Shown here in pieces: positions 7,842 to 17,945 of a stretch of 59,372 nt of DNA. The position numbers and the translations under genes are program-made. Location of the stretch: NCBI GenBank assembly GCA_027622555.1, contig JAQBYJ010000027.1, forward strand, positions 1 through 59,372. The letters run 5' to 3'. Numbering within the stretch: position 1 is the first letter of the stretch; every line of letters starts with the position of its first letter. Origin of the DNA: Verrucomicrobiota bacterium (GTDB lineage Bacteria > Verrucomicrobiota > Verrucomicrobiia > Opitutales > UBA2995). The notes beneath the pieces were generated by a model that saw nothing but the letters and a program-made list of their open reading frames with translations, ran no database searches and had not been told where the DNA came from.

Positions 7842-9587
7842 ATGCCATCCGCTCGCCTAGCCATATTTTTAGTACTGCAAATTAGTTTCTCATTTTCTAT
7901 CTGCACAGCACACCCCGGAGTCCACGGAACTCAGAGAATAGCTCCCAATAATCAAACCGTTCCGCTTGATGTTGGTACGGTACCCGTAATCCCCGAGGAT
8001 CAACGGGTGATACTGAAAGCTCGGGTTGTAAATGCCCATTCCGGGGTGCCGGTTCCCCACCGGGTTCGCATCACAGATTCGCAAGACAGGTATTATCCGC
8101 CTATGGGCCACACGGAACTCGGCGAGCTTGAAGGACATGTAGACAATGCCACTCTGGAGCCAGATTTGGTAAATCGCGGCAACCGATCCTGGGCCATGAT
8201 CGAAGATGGAACATTCACGGTTCACCTTCGTGCGATCGACGGCTACTCATTACGTTTCTTTCATGGATTTGAGTATGAACAGCCAACCATTGCACTGAAT
8301 TTGAGCGGCCAGGCTGGCCAAACGATTGTCCGCACTTTCAAGCTCAAACAAGGTATCGACATGCAAGCTCGCGGTTGGATGAACGCCGATTCGCATGTGC
8401 ACTCGCTTTCCCCGGAAGGAGCACTTCGGCAAATGGAAATCGAAGATGTGGATTACACCAATCTCATGTTTATTGGGCCAGAACATCCGCTTTATACTCG
8501 AGGATTGGTAACGGGAAAGCCGAACCCCGTTTCGACCAAGGATCGCATCGTCTATGTGTCCCAGGAAGTCCGCGACATGGAACAAGGGCACATGACCTTG
8601 ATGGGGATGAAAGATCCAATCGAACCCGTCCTTGTTTATACCGGCACAGGAAAAACGGAACCTACTCCTCTACCGAATGAACCACTCAACTGGCAGGTCA
8701 CGCAGCGCATGCACGATCAAGACGGCCTCGCCTTCCATGCCCACTTTTTATTCTGGCCAGGTCATGGATCCGCCGTTGGCGGGGCGCTCAACTTGCTCGA
8801 CGGACTCGAGTGGACCAGCACAGACATCGTGAACAACAATCGACGTACTCGACAAGGGCTCGTCATTCCCGGTTACGAAACAAAACCTACCGGCACTGAC
8901 TCAGGAAAATTGTATTACCGTATGCTTAACTGCGGGGTTCGCCTTCCTCTCATTGGAGGGACCGATAAAATGTCGGCCGCACGTCCTATTGGATCGGTTG
9001 CAAGAACCTACGCCAGCGTGGACGAATGGTCGCACGACGGATTAATGAATGCCATCCGCGAAGGGAACACCTTTGTAACCAACGGTCCCCTACTCTCGCT
9101 TTCAGCAAACCGAAAACCCATCGGCGGCGACCTGCAGTTTTCAGGTGATGGCCCTTTTACCGTCGAAGTGACAGGCAGCTGTTTTACTCAACGCCCCATC
9201 AACTACCTCCAAATCATTCAAGACGGAGAAGTGGTTTATGAAGTTCGCAACGAAGACTTTCAACAACGCACACGAATCGAATATCCACTTCGCTTTGAAA
9301 AATCCGGCTGGGTTGCTCTACGAGCCGGTCACGATACACCCGACCCCGAGGATTGGTGGGGCTATACCATGGCTGCCCATACCAGTCCGATTTATGTGAC
9401 CGTGAATAGCCAACCACCAGCAAACAAAGACGACGCATCCTACCTGTTAGCCCGATTGGACACCACGCTCAGGTGGGCCGAAACGGAAGCTATTTGGTCC
9501 AATCCAGAGACCAGGAAAACGGCAATCGACTCCTTCCAAAAAGCCCGCTCCTTTTATAGGAAGGCCCAGGACCGGACAAATAATTGA
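7842..9587 (+). CDS. Secreted CehA/McbA-family metallohydrolase
   Basis: The chosen ATG begins MPSARLAIFLVLQ, a clean signal peptide cleaved near ICTA-HPG. An open frame continues upstream but runs through intergenic repeats and antisense to the neighbour. The 581-residue protein has a metal-binding ADSHVHS motif, then FHAHFLFWPGHG and GGTDKMSAAR, characteristic of the PHP-like CehA/McbA hydrolases, with a beta-rich N-terminal domain (RVVNAHSGVPVPHRVRI). Family members hydrolyse esters or phosphoesters such as carbaryl; the substrate here is unknown. Confidence 0.8.
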   Translation: MPSARLAIFLVLQISFSFSICTAHPGVHGTQRIAPNNQTVPLDVGTVPVIPEDQRVILKARVVNAHSGVPVPHRVRITDSQDRYYPPMGHTELGELEGHVDNATLEPDLVNRGNRSWAMIEDGTFTVHLRAIDGYSLRFFHGFEYEQPTIALNLSGQAGQTIVRTFKLKQGIDMQARGWMNADSHVHSLSPEGALRQMEIEDVDYTNLMFIGPEHPLYTRGLVTGKPNPVSTKDRIVYVSQEVRDMEQGHMTLMGMKDPIEPVLVYTGTGKTEPTPLPNEPLNWQVTQRMHDQDGLAFHAHFLFWPGHGSAVGGALNLLDGLEWTSTDIVNNNRRTRQGLVIPGYETKPTGTDSGKLYYRMLNCGVRLPLIGGTDKMSAARPIGSVARTYASVDEWSHDGLMNAIREGNTFVTNGPLLSLSANRKPIGGDLQFSGDGPFTVEVTGSCFTQRPINYLQIIQDGEVVYEVRNEDFQQRTRIEYPLRFEKSGWVALRAGHDTPDPEDWWGYTMAAHTSPIYVTVNSQPPANKDDASYLLARLDTTLRWAETEAIWSNPETRKTAIDSFQKARSFYRKAQDRTNN

Positions 9588-9671
9588 AGCCAAGATAAAT
9601 CTACCATAGGTACAGCCTATCAATTATTTTTCTTTTAACTTCTTACTTCTATATTCAAACTTTTTCTATCA

Positions 9672-10106
9672 ATGGCACTCACTCCTTTCCACATCGCCGT
9701 TGCCGTGCGCGACATTGCTGAAACCCGTGACTTTTACGGAAACAAACTTGGATTCTCCGAAGGACGCAGCGCAGAGAACTGGGTAGACTTCAACATGTTC
9801 GGTCACCAGTTTGTTACACACCTGAATCCAGATCTTGGACCAGAAGGGAAAGTCCCGGCTCTCTACAATCCGGTCGACAATCATGGAGTACCGATTCCCC
9901 ATTGTGGAGTCATCATGCAGTTCGACGATTGGGAGCGTTTCGCCAAGAAACTTGAAGGGGTAATAACTGAATACATCATCGAGCCCTACATTCGGTTCAA
10001 AGGATTGCCAGGTGAACAAGGTACCCTTTTCTTCGCCGATCCTTCTGGCAACGCGCTCGAGTTTAAAGGTTTCCGCGATATCGAGTCAGAGTTGTTTAAA
10101 GCCTGA
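9672..10106 (+). CDS. VOC-family (glyoxalase/extradiol dioxygenase-like) protein
   Basis: A 144-residue cytoplasmic protein with two beta-alpha-beta-beta-beta modules. It opens PFHIAVAVRDIAETRDFYGNKLGF and closes FFADPSGNALEFKGF, the standard signature of vicinal-oxygen-chelate proteins. His7, a histidine in the FGHQFVTH segment and the Glu of ALEFK are probable metal ligands. The N-terminal helix and strand match dioxygenase-like VOC proteins, but the reaction cannot be deduced. It appears to be a single-gene unit downstream of the CehA gene. Confidence 0.8.
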   Translation: MALTPFHIAVAVRDIAETRDFYGNKLGFSEGRSAENWVDFNMFGHQFVTHLNPDLGPEGKVPALYNPVDNHGVPIPHCGVIMQFDDWERFAKKLEGVITEYIIEPYIRFKGLPGEQGTLFFADPSGNALEFKGFRDIESELFKA

Positions 10107-10248
10107 AAACCATTCGCTTCCATGGAGGCGTCGCCGGATCCAAGAAAAAGAGAATGCGGATCTTTTAATAAAAGACAGTGACAGAATCAAAGGGTCGGTT
10201 TAACATGTGTATTCTCTGCGATAGATGTAGCAAAGAACCCCGAATTAA

Positions 10249-13200
10249 ATGCATTATTCTGGCTCCCAGTTTTTCCTTCGAAATTTCCTCCTGATCGGTT
10301 ACATCCTTTCAATGCCAATAGTAGCCCAGGATCAGGAATTCCGGGTCCAATCCATCGAGTTAAATGAAAACGGTGTCCTGGCATTGGAATTTCCTTCAGA
10401 GGCAGAATCCTATTACTTACTGAAGCGCGGCCAAACGGTCGACGTTCTGGATTCTGCGGTGGCGGCTCAACTCGGGATCAACGGTACGGGTTTCTTATCT
10501 GATAGTGAATTTGCGAGTCCCGGAAAGACGTTCTATGTGGTTCAAAAAATTCCGATCAGCGACCCTCTGGATACGGATGGAGACGGCATCGACGACGTGT
10601 TCGAGCTGGGATTTCCAAATTTCCTCAGTCCGGTGAATCCTTTCGATGCGCCTTTGGATTTTGATCAGGATACGGTCAGCAACCTCAAGGAATATCAGGA
10701 TGGCACAAATCCCTCACTGCCACCCGCTCGTATTTTCGAAATGACCCCCACTGAGGGTGAAGAGATGGTCAATGTAACTCGAAATGCGGTATTGCGGTTC
10801 AACCAGGAAATGGATCCTGAATCCATTGATGAAAACTCCTTTTATTTGCAACAAAACCAGACGCGTATTGAGGGAACTGTCGAGGTAAGCAGCACCAAAC
10901 GATTTGCTACTTTTTTTCCAAAAAACCCCTTCCCTTCATCCACCCAAATTAAAGTCATTGTGGATGGTAATCTGATCCATGGTCTCAGCGGCGATTCATT
11001 GGATGCAGATGGAAACGGAACTCCAGGCGGCATCAATCAAACCGTGTTCCGTACGCTCCCTTCAACACGTATTCCAGGAACGAATGTATGGGGATACGTT
11101 AAAGATTCCTTTACCGAAGAACCCATTAAAGGAGTAACCATCTTTGTGAACGCTTTTCCTGCTGCGTCAGCCACCACCGATAGTAACGGTCGATTCGAGT
11201 TGGTTGATATGCCCATCCCGGAATTCTTTGTCCACATCGTAGGAGGAACGGCCGACAATACGCCTAACGGATTCACTTATCCCAATGTAGGAAAATCTTT
11301 CCACAGCTTTCCGGGGCAATCGATTCAAATCTCCATGGACGGAGATCCGTTCGATATTTACCTGCCCCTCATGTCTCTGGGCGACGTTGAAACTCTGTCG
11401 GAAACTGAGACGACCGAAGTGGGTTTTGGTACTGAGGGCAAAAGTGTGCTCACCAACCTTTTCCCAGGGATCGATCCATCCATGTGGGACGGGGTCTGTG
11501 TGGAAATCGCCCCTGGCTCCGCCCGGGATGACATCGGTAACACCTTCACCCAGGCCTCCATCATTCCTGTACCGCCTGACAGGATACCAGCTCCCTTGCC
11601 TCAAGAGTTAGCAATGCCTCTAGTAATCTCTATACAGACATTTGGTGCAACCCGATTTGATGTTCCAGCTGCCGTGCGGTTTCCTAACTTACCCGACCCG
11701 TTGACCGGTGAAGTGCTGCTACCAGGTGCCAAAAGTGGACTGTGGAGTTTCAACCACGATGCAGGCCGCTGGGAGCTTCAAGGTAGCATGACAGTTTCCG
11801 AAGATGGTATGCACTTAATCAGTGATCCAGGAGTCGGCATTCTCGCGCCTGGCTGGCACGGCATCAACAATGGCAATTCGGGTGATGACGGAGGGGCGAG
11901 CGATGACGATGGTCCGTGTGAAACCGAAGAGAAACAAATGCAGCAAGCTGCCCTACAATGTATGAGAGGTGCCGCAATCAACCTCTTGAAGCTGAGTCCA
12001 GGTATTGGTTGCGCCGTCAGCGTTGCTACATCTGCGGCCGACTTTGCTGTGGGATGCGACATCGATCCTAGCGGGTGTAATGCCAAAGGTGCTACGAAGG
12101 CCGCCGTAGGAGCTGCCATCGGATGCATCCCAGGCATTGGACTAGTAAAAAACCTACTCAAGTCCAACGGCATTGCTGAAAATCTGGCCAAACTGGCAGT
12201 GTGCAAAAGCGGTGGGGCATCATCCGGTTTTCCTACAAATTTATCCGACCCCGGTTATCAACTTTTCGAGGATTCCTACATTCAGCTGTTTCAAGACCAA
12301 ATCGATCTGATGGAAAGAACCCAAGACCTCAATATGGCCGTCACTGGTGATCTAGAATGGTGGGCAGTACCAGTTGAGGAGCTTGACACCCTGGAATCAT
12401 GGATGGTGTCAATCGATGAGGCCATGTTCACGGAGAGCCCCGGTGGCGCTGTAATCACTGGCGCAGAAGCGACTGCGTTGAAAGCGCTACCTCGTCCATC
12501 CAATTTAACCGAAGCTCATTTAGACGCATTCATTGACCGCTTGAATCGATTTTCCACTGGAGGAATGACGGATCAAGAACAGTCAACATTAGTACAAGCT
12601 GCTACCTCTCTCCAAGACCTTACGGAACTGCTAGAAGCCAGTGGATGGGAAACCACCTATGATGGTTTTGTTCGTGGCATGGCTGCTCTCAGCGGAGAAA
12701 TCAGTGTTCAAATATCACCGAACAGTGCTAATGGCGGACTGGGAACTCTTAGTACACACAACGGGGAGCACATGCCACAAATAAAAGCATCTCCGCTCTA
12801 TTTCAAACTGACGGATGTGTATTCCGGCTTCACTCGGCGCGGACGATTGAATGGCCAAGGAAAATTTGATGGTGTAATACTTGCCGCCAATACTTTCTAT
12901 GTCGTCGAATACGCGGATCCTGACACACTGGAAGTCGGCACGGCTGCCTTTGAATCACCAGAGGCCGGAAGCTCCGTAAAAATCCCAGCAGTGTTCCTGA
13001 CCGAGTCGGACGAACCGGACTCCGACCTGGATGGCCTGCCGAACGACGTTGAAGAGACAGTCGGAACCGACCCACTCGATCCGGACACCGATGGAGACGG
13101 TATCAACGATGGAGAGGAATTGCAGCAAGGCCAGAACCCGCTTAACGGACTTTCCCTTCCGGTAGGAACGTTGGCTACCATCCCCTTATCCGACAATCCA

Positions 13201-13872
13201 TTTGGAATCGATACCGATTCAGAGCATGCATACGTGGCGACGAATAGATCCGGTCTGGCGATCATCGATATCAGTGATCCGCTTCTACCAATTCTTGAAA
13301 GCGAATTGGATCTTCCCGGTGTTAATTTAAATGTTGCAATAAGCCCATCTGCTCAGGTTGCTGCAGTGACCGCCGATCGACACTTTCTATTCGACGAACC
13401 AGGGGCCATTCATTTTGTGGACATTTCGGATACCACAAATCCGAACCTTCTGAGAAGCCTGCATATTGAAGCACAATCCGTTATCCATGAGGATGGGATC
13501 TTTTATGTCTTGGTGGGAGCGCAAACCACAAACGAGATTCATATGTTCGATGCTTCTTCACTCGACCCAATCGGTCTTATTTCAACTGAAGGCAATATAT
13601 CGGGAATGCTCACATACAAAAATATGATATTTGCGGCAGTGGACGATAACCTGGTAATATACGATTTGAACGACCCCACGTTCCCAACGATTTCTTCAAC
13701 TCCATTTCCCGGGAACAAGGTCACGATCAGTGGCATCGGCTGGCAAATCCTCGCAGAAAATGATGTTTTGTATGTCGGAACGAATGACGGTTACGAAACA
13801 ATGGATATCACAGACCCCGCGTTTCCACAATTGATTACAGCAGCCGCCGGCACCCACCCATTCAGGGCTTGA
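10249..13872 (+). CDS. Giant secreted multidomain protein, upstream part of frameshifted gene
   Basis: A 1207-residue frame with an N-terminal signal peptide (ending near PIVA-QDQ). In order it shows a calcium-binding DTDGDGIDDVFE stretch (about residue 105), a Big_5/SbsA-type Ig-like domain (MTPTEGEEMVNV...), a carboxypeptidase-regulatory-like module (VWGYVKDSFTEEPIKGV), a Cys-rich Gly/Ala segment (about 560-660), thrombospondin-3-like repeats (DLDGLPNDVEETVG, DTDGDGINDGEE; about 925-965) and LVIVD-type blades (YVATNRSGLAIIDISDP). The last blade is cut by TGA at 13870-13872, and the next frame continues the same blade. Restoring one base near 13862 (TTC-CAG-GGC) would join both frames. An adhesive or surface role is inferred from architecture. 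Confidence 0.75.
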   Translation: MHYSGSQFFLRNFLLIGYILSMPIVAQDQEFRVQSIELNENGVLALEFPSEAESYYLLKRGQTVDVLDSAVAAQLGINGTGFLSDSEFASPGKTFYVVQKIPISDPLDTDGDGIDDVFELGFPNFLSPVNPFDAPLDFDQDTVSNLKEYQDGTNPSLPPARIFEMTPTEGEEMVNVTRNAVLRFNQEMDPESIDENSFYLQQNQTRIEGTVEVSSTKRFATFFPKNPFPSSTQIKVIVDGNLIHGLSGDSLDADGNGTPGGINQTVFRTLPSTRIPGTNVWGYVKDSFTEEPIKGVTIFVNAFPAASATTDSNGRFELVDMPIPEFFVHIVGGTADNTPNGFTYPNVGKSFHSFPGQSIQISMDGDPFDIYLPLMSLGDVETLSETETTEVGFGTEGKSVLTNLFPGIDPSMWDGVCVEIAPGSARDDIGNTFTQASIIPVPPDRIPAPLPQELAMPLVISIQTFGATRFDVPAAVRFPNLPDPLTGEVLLPGAKSGLWSFNHDAGRWELQGSMTVSEDGMHLISDPGVGILAPGWHGINNGNSGDDGGASDDDGPCETEEKQMQQAALQCMRGAAINLLKLSPGIGCAVSVATSAADFAVGCDIDPSGCNAKGATKAAVGAAIGCIPGIGLVKNLLKSNGIAENLAKLAVCKSGGASSGFPTNLSDPGYQLFEDSYIQLFQDQIDLMERTQDLNMAVTGDLEWWAVPVEELDTLESWMVSIDEAMFTESPGGAVITGAEATALKALPRPSNLTEAHLDAFIDRLNRFSTGGMTDQEQSTLVQAATSLQDLTELLEASGWETTYDGFVRGMAALSGEISVQISPNSANGGLGTLSTHNGEHMPQIKASPLYFKLTDVYSGFTRRGRLNGQGKFDGVILAANTFYVVEYADPDTLEVGTAAFESPEAGSSVKIPAVFLTESDEPDSDLDGLPNDVEETVGTDPLDPDTDGDGINDGEELQQGQNPLNGLSLPVGTLATIPLSDNPFGIDTDSEHAYVATNRSGLAIIDISDPLLPILESELDLPGVNLNVAISPSAQVAAVTADRHFLFDEPGAIHFVDISDTTNPNLLRSLHIEAQSVIHEDGIFYVLVGAQTTNEIHMFDASSLDPIGLISTEGNISGMLTYKNMIFAAVDDNLVIYDLNDPTFPTISSTPFPGNKVTISGIGWQILAENDVLYVGTNDGYETMDITDPAFPQLITAAAGTHPFRA

Positions 13873-16490
13873 TCTCGAATGGGTCAGGATTGCTGATAAC
13901 TTTTTCTGGCGTTTCGACCCCGGGCGTAGATATTTTTAGATCGGATGATCCCACTATTGTCGACCAGCTGTTTACCTCCATCGTTGTTAGCGGACGTGCA
14001 CAAAATCTCTCGCTACAAAACGGATTTGCATTTATCAGCGATCTGTTCGATGGATTTACAGTATATAACTATCTGGACCTCGACAGAAATGAAACACCGC
14101 CGGTTGTTTCACTGGATCTGACAAGTATGGATATCGATCCGGCGAAGGAAGGCATCCAAGCGGTGGAAGGAAGCCGAATATTCCTCGATGCAAGTATTTT
14201 CGATGACGAGCAAATCAGGGAGAGCGGATGGTTGATGAATGGCCAACTAATGGCAACCAATCAAACCGGACATACCGTGTTTCCTGCTTATTTGCCATCA
14301 ATTGCATCTTCCGGAACAGAGATCGAAATTCAAGCCCGCGCAACCGATACGGGCGGAAATACGGGCTTGTCGAATATTGAGATCCTGGAACTTGTACCAG
14401 ACATTACACCGCCGGAACTATTTTCGGCTTTGTCTCTAGAAGGAGGATACGGATTCAACTTAGCAGGTATCCCCCTTTGGTTTAAGGAGCCGATAGATTC
14501 CGCTTCGATCGACTTGGGTCAGATCATACTAAAGCATAAGGTGAGCGGGGAAATTGTCAGCATTCTGGATTTTTCATTAACCAATCCTCATTTGGTCGTC
14601 CTGTGGCAAGACGGTCTATTGGATTTTGACGACTACGAATTGACCATCCCAGCCAATGCCATCAAAGATATCAGAGGAAACCCATTAGGTGGTCCCCTCG
14701 ATTTTCAATTCACTAGCTATCCTGTGGATCCTAATACGGCGGTTTGGACTTCCGATGAAGATGGAAGTTACAGCGATCCCTCCAATTGGATATTTGGACG
14801 ATTGCCGCTATCGAGACAAAACGTTTTTATCGACCGACCAAATTCGAACCCGGTTGTCTTGTTCGACACTGGTCCTGAAGTTGGAAATCTCACGATCAAC
14901 GAAACGTTTATTTTGAACCGCGAGATCGGCTCATTTTTAATAAACGGAAACTTGAATTCAACTGAGAGTGGTGAGTTGATCGATGGTGAATTTAGAATGT
15001 CAAAGGATGCAGTGTTCTCCGGACCTATCACCCTAAACGGAGGTGGTATTATTATGTCTGAAACAACGAAGTTTGAATCGGATCTAACTATCATCAGTGG
15101 ATCTATCACTTTAGAAAAACAAAGCGCACAACTCATCATTAATGGGATCCTCACTCCCGGAGATCTCAATATAGAATGTCGTGGAGGAGCCATTATAGAA
15201 ATTCCCTGGATCACCAGCCTGGGCGAAACGAACCCAGCGTTAAATCTAACAGCGAGCGGAAATGGTAGCAGACTCTCCCTTCCGAATTTGCATACAATAA
15301 CAACGCCGGATCCTGATGGACCCTTTGGCAGCAGAATGATGAGGCTTGAAGCATCAAACGGCGGCGTTCTGGACCTTCCTCAACTTGAAAGCATCATGCC
15401 AGGACGCTTTAGATTACAGGTCAATGGAGAAGGTAGTGAATTACACATCCCTGGTATTTCCAGCCTTTCAGGTCCTGGAGAAGGAGACACGTCGGACATC
15501 AATGTAGAGAGATCTGCTAAATTGGTGGCAGGACCCATTACACAGCTGGATCATATGGAACTGACGATAGATGAAACAGGCCAAATTCCCATCACCGCCA
15601 TTACTGAAATAACGAACGGCGAATTAGAAATACTTGGTTTCAAACCCGACCTGACAAATTTACAAACACTGGACAACTTAAGCTTACGGGCCAGGTCAGG
15701 GGGCGTAATCGAAATTCCCGGTTTAACCGCACTAACCTTGAGTAACAATGAGCTCGTAGCGATCAATGAAAACAGTCTGATTCGACTCCCTGACCTTTTG
15801 GAAATAACTGGCTCACAATCACTGATTGGAACTACATCCATCAGAAGCCAACAAGGAGGACGAATCGAATTGCCCTTACTCAGCATCCTTACCGGCAGGG
15901 TCAGAATCGATTCCACCGGAGAAAACAGCACGAGTTCTCTTCCAGCCTTAACCGAGTTGACCCACCTAGAAAATTCAAAAGCCGTCATCACAGCATCAAG
16001 TGGCGGAACGATCGAATTTACTAGTCCGAATCTCATCCGTGGCGACATCCGAACGACGCCAACTGGAACTATAACCGCCGAGACAATTACAGCGGCAAGC
16101 GAAACTTTTTTAAGTGGTCCTGGCACCCTAAGTGCAAACTTCGAAAATCAAGCCGTCATCCGTTCGAATAATGATTCTGGACCGCTCGTCATTGATGGGA
16201 ATGTGATTCTGGAAGAAACCAGTCAGGTTGAAATCACCATCGGCCTGGGAGCGGAGGGAACCGGGACGGGTAAATTGGAAATGACGGGAGACGTCACTTT
16301 GGGAGGAACGCTCAAGATCACTCAATCAGGGCTCTATGATCCACAAATTGGAGACCAATTCGAAATCATTTCCTTCGATTCCAAAACATCTGACTTTCAA
16401 CAAATCGATGGCCTCAACCTCAGAAATAATTTAGTCGGACAATTGGAAATCTCCGATCAATCTATCCTGTTAAAAGTCATAGCACCTTAA
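13869..16490 (+). CDS. Continuation of the giant secreted protein after a frameshift
   Basis: This 873-codon frame has no signal peptide and starts only at a TTG overlapping the previous stop. It first completes the LVIVD-like propeller (LISNGSGLLITFSG, VDIFRSDDP), then shows an Ig-like region, a second Big_5-like region (KEPIDSASIDLGQ) and, from about residue 280, a beta-helical passenger with recurring GG-x-(I/L)-x-(I/L)-P-x-L motifs (NGGVLDLPQLESI, SGGVIEIPGLTAL, QGGRIELPLLSIL). It ends like a PVC autotransporter-type repeat (YDPQIGDQFEIISF). No C-terminal sorting signal or membrane anchor is visible. Separate translation is unlikely to give an exported product. Confidence 0.6.
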   Translation: MISNGSGLLITFSGVSTPGVDIFRSDDPTIVDQLFTSIVVSGRAQNLSLQNGFAFISDLFDGFTVYNYLDLDRNETPPVVSLDLTSMDIDPAKEGIQAVEGSRIFLDASIFDDEQIRESGWLMNGQLMATNQTGHTVFPAYLPSIASSGTEIEIQARATDTGGNTGLSNIEILELVPDITPPELFSALSLEGGYGFNLAGIPLWFKEPIDSASIDLGQIILKHKVSGEIVSILDFSLTNPHLVVLWQDGLLDFDDYELTIPANAIKDIRGNPLGGPLDFQFTSYPVDPNTAVWTSDEDGSYSDPSNWIFGRLPLSRQNVFIDRPNSNPVVLFDTGPEVGNLTINETFILNREIGSFLINGNLNSTESGELIDGEFRMSKDAVFSGPITLNGGGIIMSETTKFESDLTIISGSITLEKQSAQLIINGILTPGDLNIECRGGAIIEIPWITSLGETNPALNLTASGNGSRLSLPNLHTITTPDPDGPFGSRMMRLEASNGGVLDLPQLESIMPGRFRLQVNGEGSELHIPGISSLSGPGEGDTSDINVERSAKLVAGPITQLDHMELTIDETGQIPITAITEITNGELEILGFKPDLTNLQTLDNLSLRARSGGVIEIPGLTALTLSNNELVAINENSLIRLPDLLEITGSQSLIGTTSIRSQQGGRIELPLLSILTGRVRIDSTGENSTSSLPALTELTHLENSKAVITASSGGTIEFTSPNLIRGDIRTTPTGTITAETITAASETFLSGPGTLSANFENQAVIRSNNDSGPLVIDGNVILEETSQVEITIGLGAEGTGTGKLEMTGDVTLGGTLKITQSGLYDPQIGDQFEIISFDSKTSDFQQIDGLNLRNNLVGQLEISDQSILLKVIAP

Positions 16491-16607
16491 CCAGGTCGTC
16501 AACCGCGCAAATTTCCGATAGAAAACCCGAAAGTAGCGTTCATGATCTTATGACCATGCCTACATTTTTCCTGAACACCGAAACCTGACACCTTTTATAA
16601 CTAACGG

Positions 16608-17945
16608 CTACGGTCGAACAGCAGTCCCGTCCGGTCGGCGAATGATTGGGCGATACCAGGGTTCGTCGGGCAGTGGGTATTTGGCGGCGGCTTTTTCGTC
16701 GATGTCGATACCGAAGCCTGGGGCTTCGTTCACAAACATGTAACCATTTTCCATCGTTGGACATCCGGGAAAGACTTCCAGGGTTTCTGGCCTCCAATGG
16801 GTTTGCTCCTGGATCCCAAAGTTCCAAATGGCGAGATCGATATGGGCGTTACCGGCGTGTCCAACGGGAGATGTGTTTCCAGGACCATGCCAGGCGGTTC
16901 GCACATTAAACCATTCCGCCAGACGAGCTACTTTTAATGCGGGCGTAATTCCTCCAATCTGGGAAATATGAATACGCACAAAATCGATCAGACGATCGGT
17001 AATCAGCCCTACCCATTCGTGGGAATTATTGAACAACTCGCCCATGGCCAAAGCACAGGAAGTTTGTTCACGCAATATTTTGAAGTAACCAATGTCTTCA
17101 GGAGCAAACGGATCTTCGATGAAGAAGGGTCGATACTGTTCCAACTCCTTGACAAGGTTAATGGCTTCGATTGGAGGAATCATTTCGTGGATATCGTGCA
17201 AGAATTCAAGCTCATCTCCAAACTCGTTTCGGACAAATTCAAACATTTTGGGCAAGATTTTCATGTAGGGCCGAATCTCCATCACTTGATCCGTGGCAAC
17301 GCCAAAACCACCTTTTCTAAAATCCGGCTCCCCCTTGGACAGATGGGTTGCTCCATAGCCTCCGAACTGTATGCGAATGTGCCGAAATCCTTTTTCTTTG
17401 TATTCCTGCACACTGTCCTTCAACTCGGCCAGATCTCGTCCAGAGGCGTGTCCATAAGTGTCAACTGCGAAGCGACATTTTCCTCCTAACAATTGATACA
17501 CCGGGAGACCGGCCCGCTTGCCCTTAATGTCCCAAAGCGCCTGGTCCAAACCAGCAATAATAGTATTGAGGATTGGGCCGTTCCGCCAATAGGAGCTTAA
17601 ATTAACGGTCTGCCAGATATCCTCTATATTGTCCGGATCTTTTCCTTTGAGTAACGGATCCAAATATTCCTCAACGGCGGTAGTCAGTGTCTTGTAACGG
17701 CGAATCCCTGTCGCACAACCGATACCGTATAATCCCGGTTCACTTGTCTCAACCTTGACGATGCCAAAACCGGTTCCATTGGGATAGGTATTAATCATTT
17801 TCACTTTCGTGATTTTGATCGGTGACATCGCCGGCGTGGGATCAGAGAAACTTTGGGCGCTTGCAGTACTGCTTCCCAAAGTTGAAGACAGTAAGCCAGC
17901 CGCTGAACCGCTGGTGAGAAGGGAGAGAGCTTGTCGTCTGTTCAT
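16608..17945 (-). CDS. Tat-exported enolase-superfamily dehydratase (ManD-like)
   Basis: A 445-residue protein with a twin-arginine leader (MNRRQALSLLTSG...ASA). The mature part is a mandelate racemase/muconate lactonizing-type enzyme closest in pattern to the D-mannonate dehydratase/RspA group: DTYGHASGRD, FLHDIHEMIPPIEAINLVKELE, FFIEDPFAPED and AMGELFNNSHEW supply the metal-binding Asp/Glu/Glu set, and TAWHGPGNTSPVGH carries a catalytic histidine. The likely reaction is dehydration of an aldonic or uronic acid, with the exact sugar unknown. Export of a ManD-like enzyme is unusual against the family norm. The gene is divergent from idi across 195 bases. Confidence 0.75.
   Translation of the reverse strand: MNRRQALSLLTSGSAAGLLSSTLGSSTASAQSFSDPTPAMSPIKITKVKMINTYPNGTGFGIVKVETSEPGLYGIGCATGIRRYKTLTTAVEEYLDPLLKGKDPDNIEDIWQTVNLSSYWRNGPILNTIIAGLDQALWDIKGKRAGLPVYQLLGGKCRFAVDTYGHASGRDLAELKDSVQEYKEKGFRHIRIQFGGYGATHLSKGEPDFRKGGFGVATDQVMEIRPYMKILPKMFEFVRNEFGDELEFLHDIHEMIPPIEAINLVKELEQYRPFFIEDPFAPEDIGYFKILREQTSCALAMGELFNNSHEWVGLITDRLIDFVRIHISQIGGITPALKVARLAEWFNVRTAWHGPGNTSPVGHAGNAHIDLAIWNFGIQEQTHWRPETLEVFPGCPTMENGYMFVNEAPGFGIDIDEKAAAKYPLPDEPWYRPIIRRPDGTAVRP

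Noticed and set aside
9600-9660. Terminator after the CehA/McbA gene
   Set aside because: ATAGG-TACAG-CCTAT followed by T-rich sequence is only a 5-base AT-rich stem, too weak to call.
12000-12150. Possible bacteriocin-like Gly/Ala-rich double-glycine peptide inside the giant protein
   Set aside because: The stretch with GIGCAV and AAVGAAIGCIPGIG resembles a class II bacteriocin but lies within a large frame with continuous domains on both sides and no immunity or export gene nearby.
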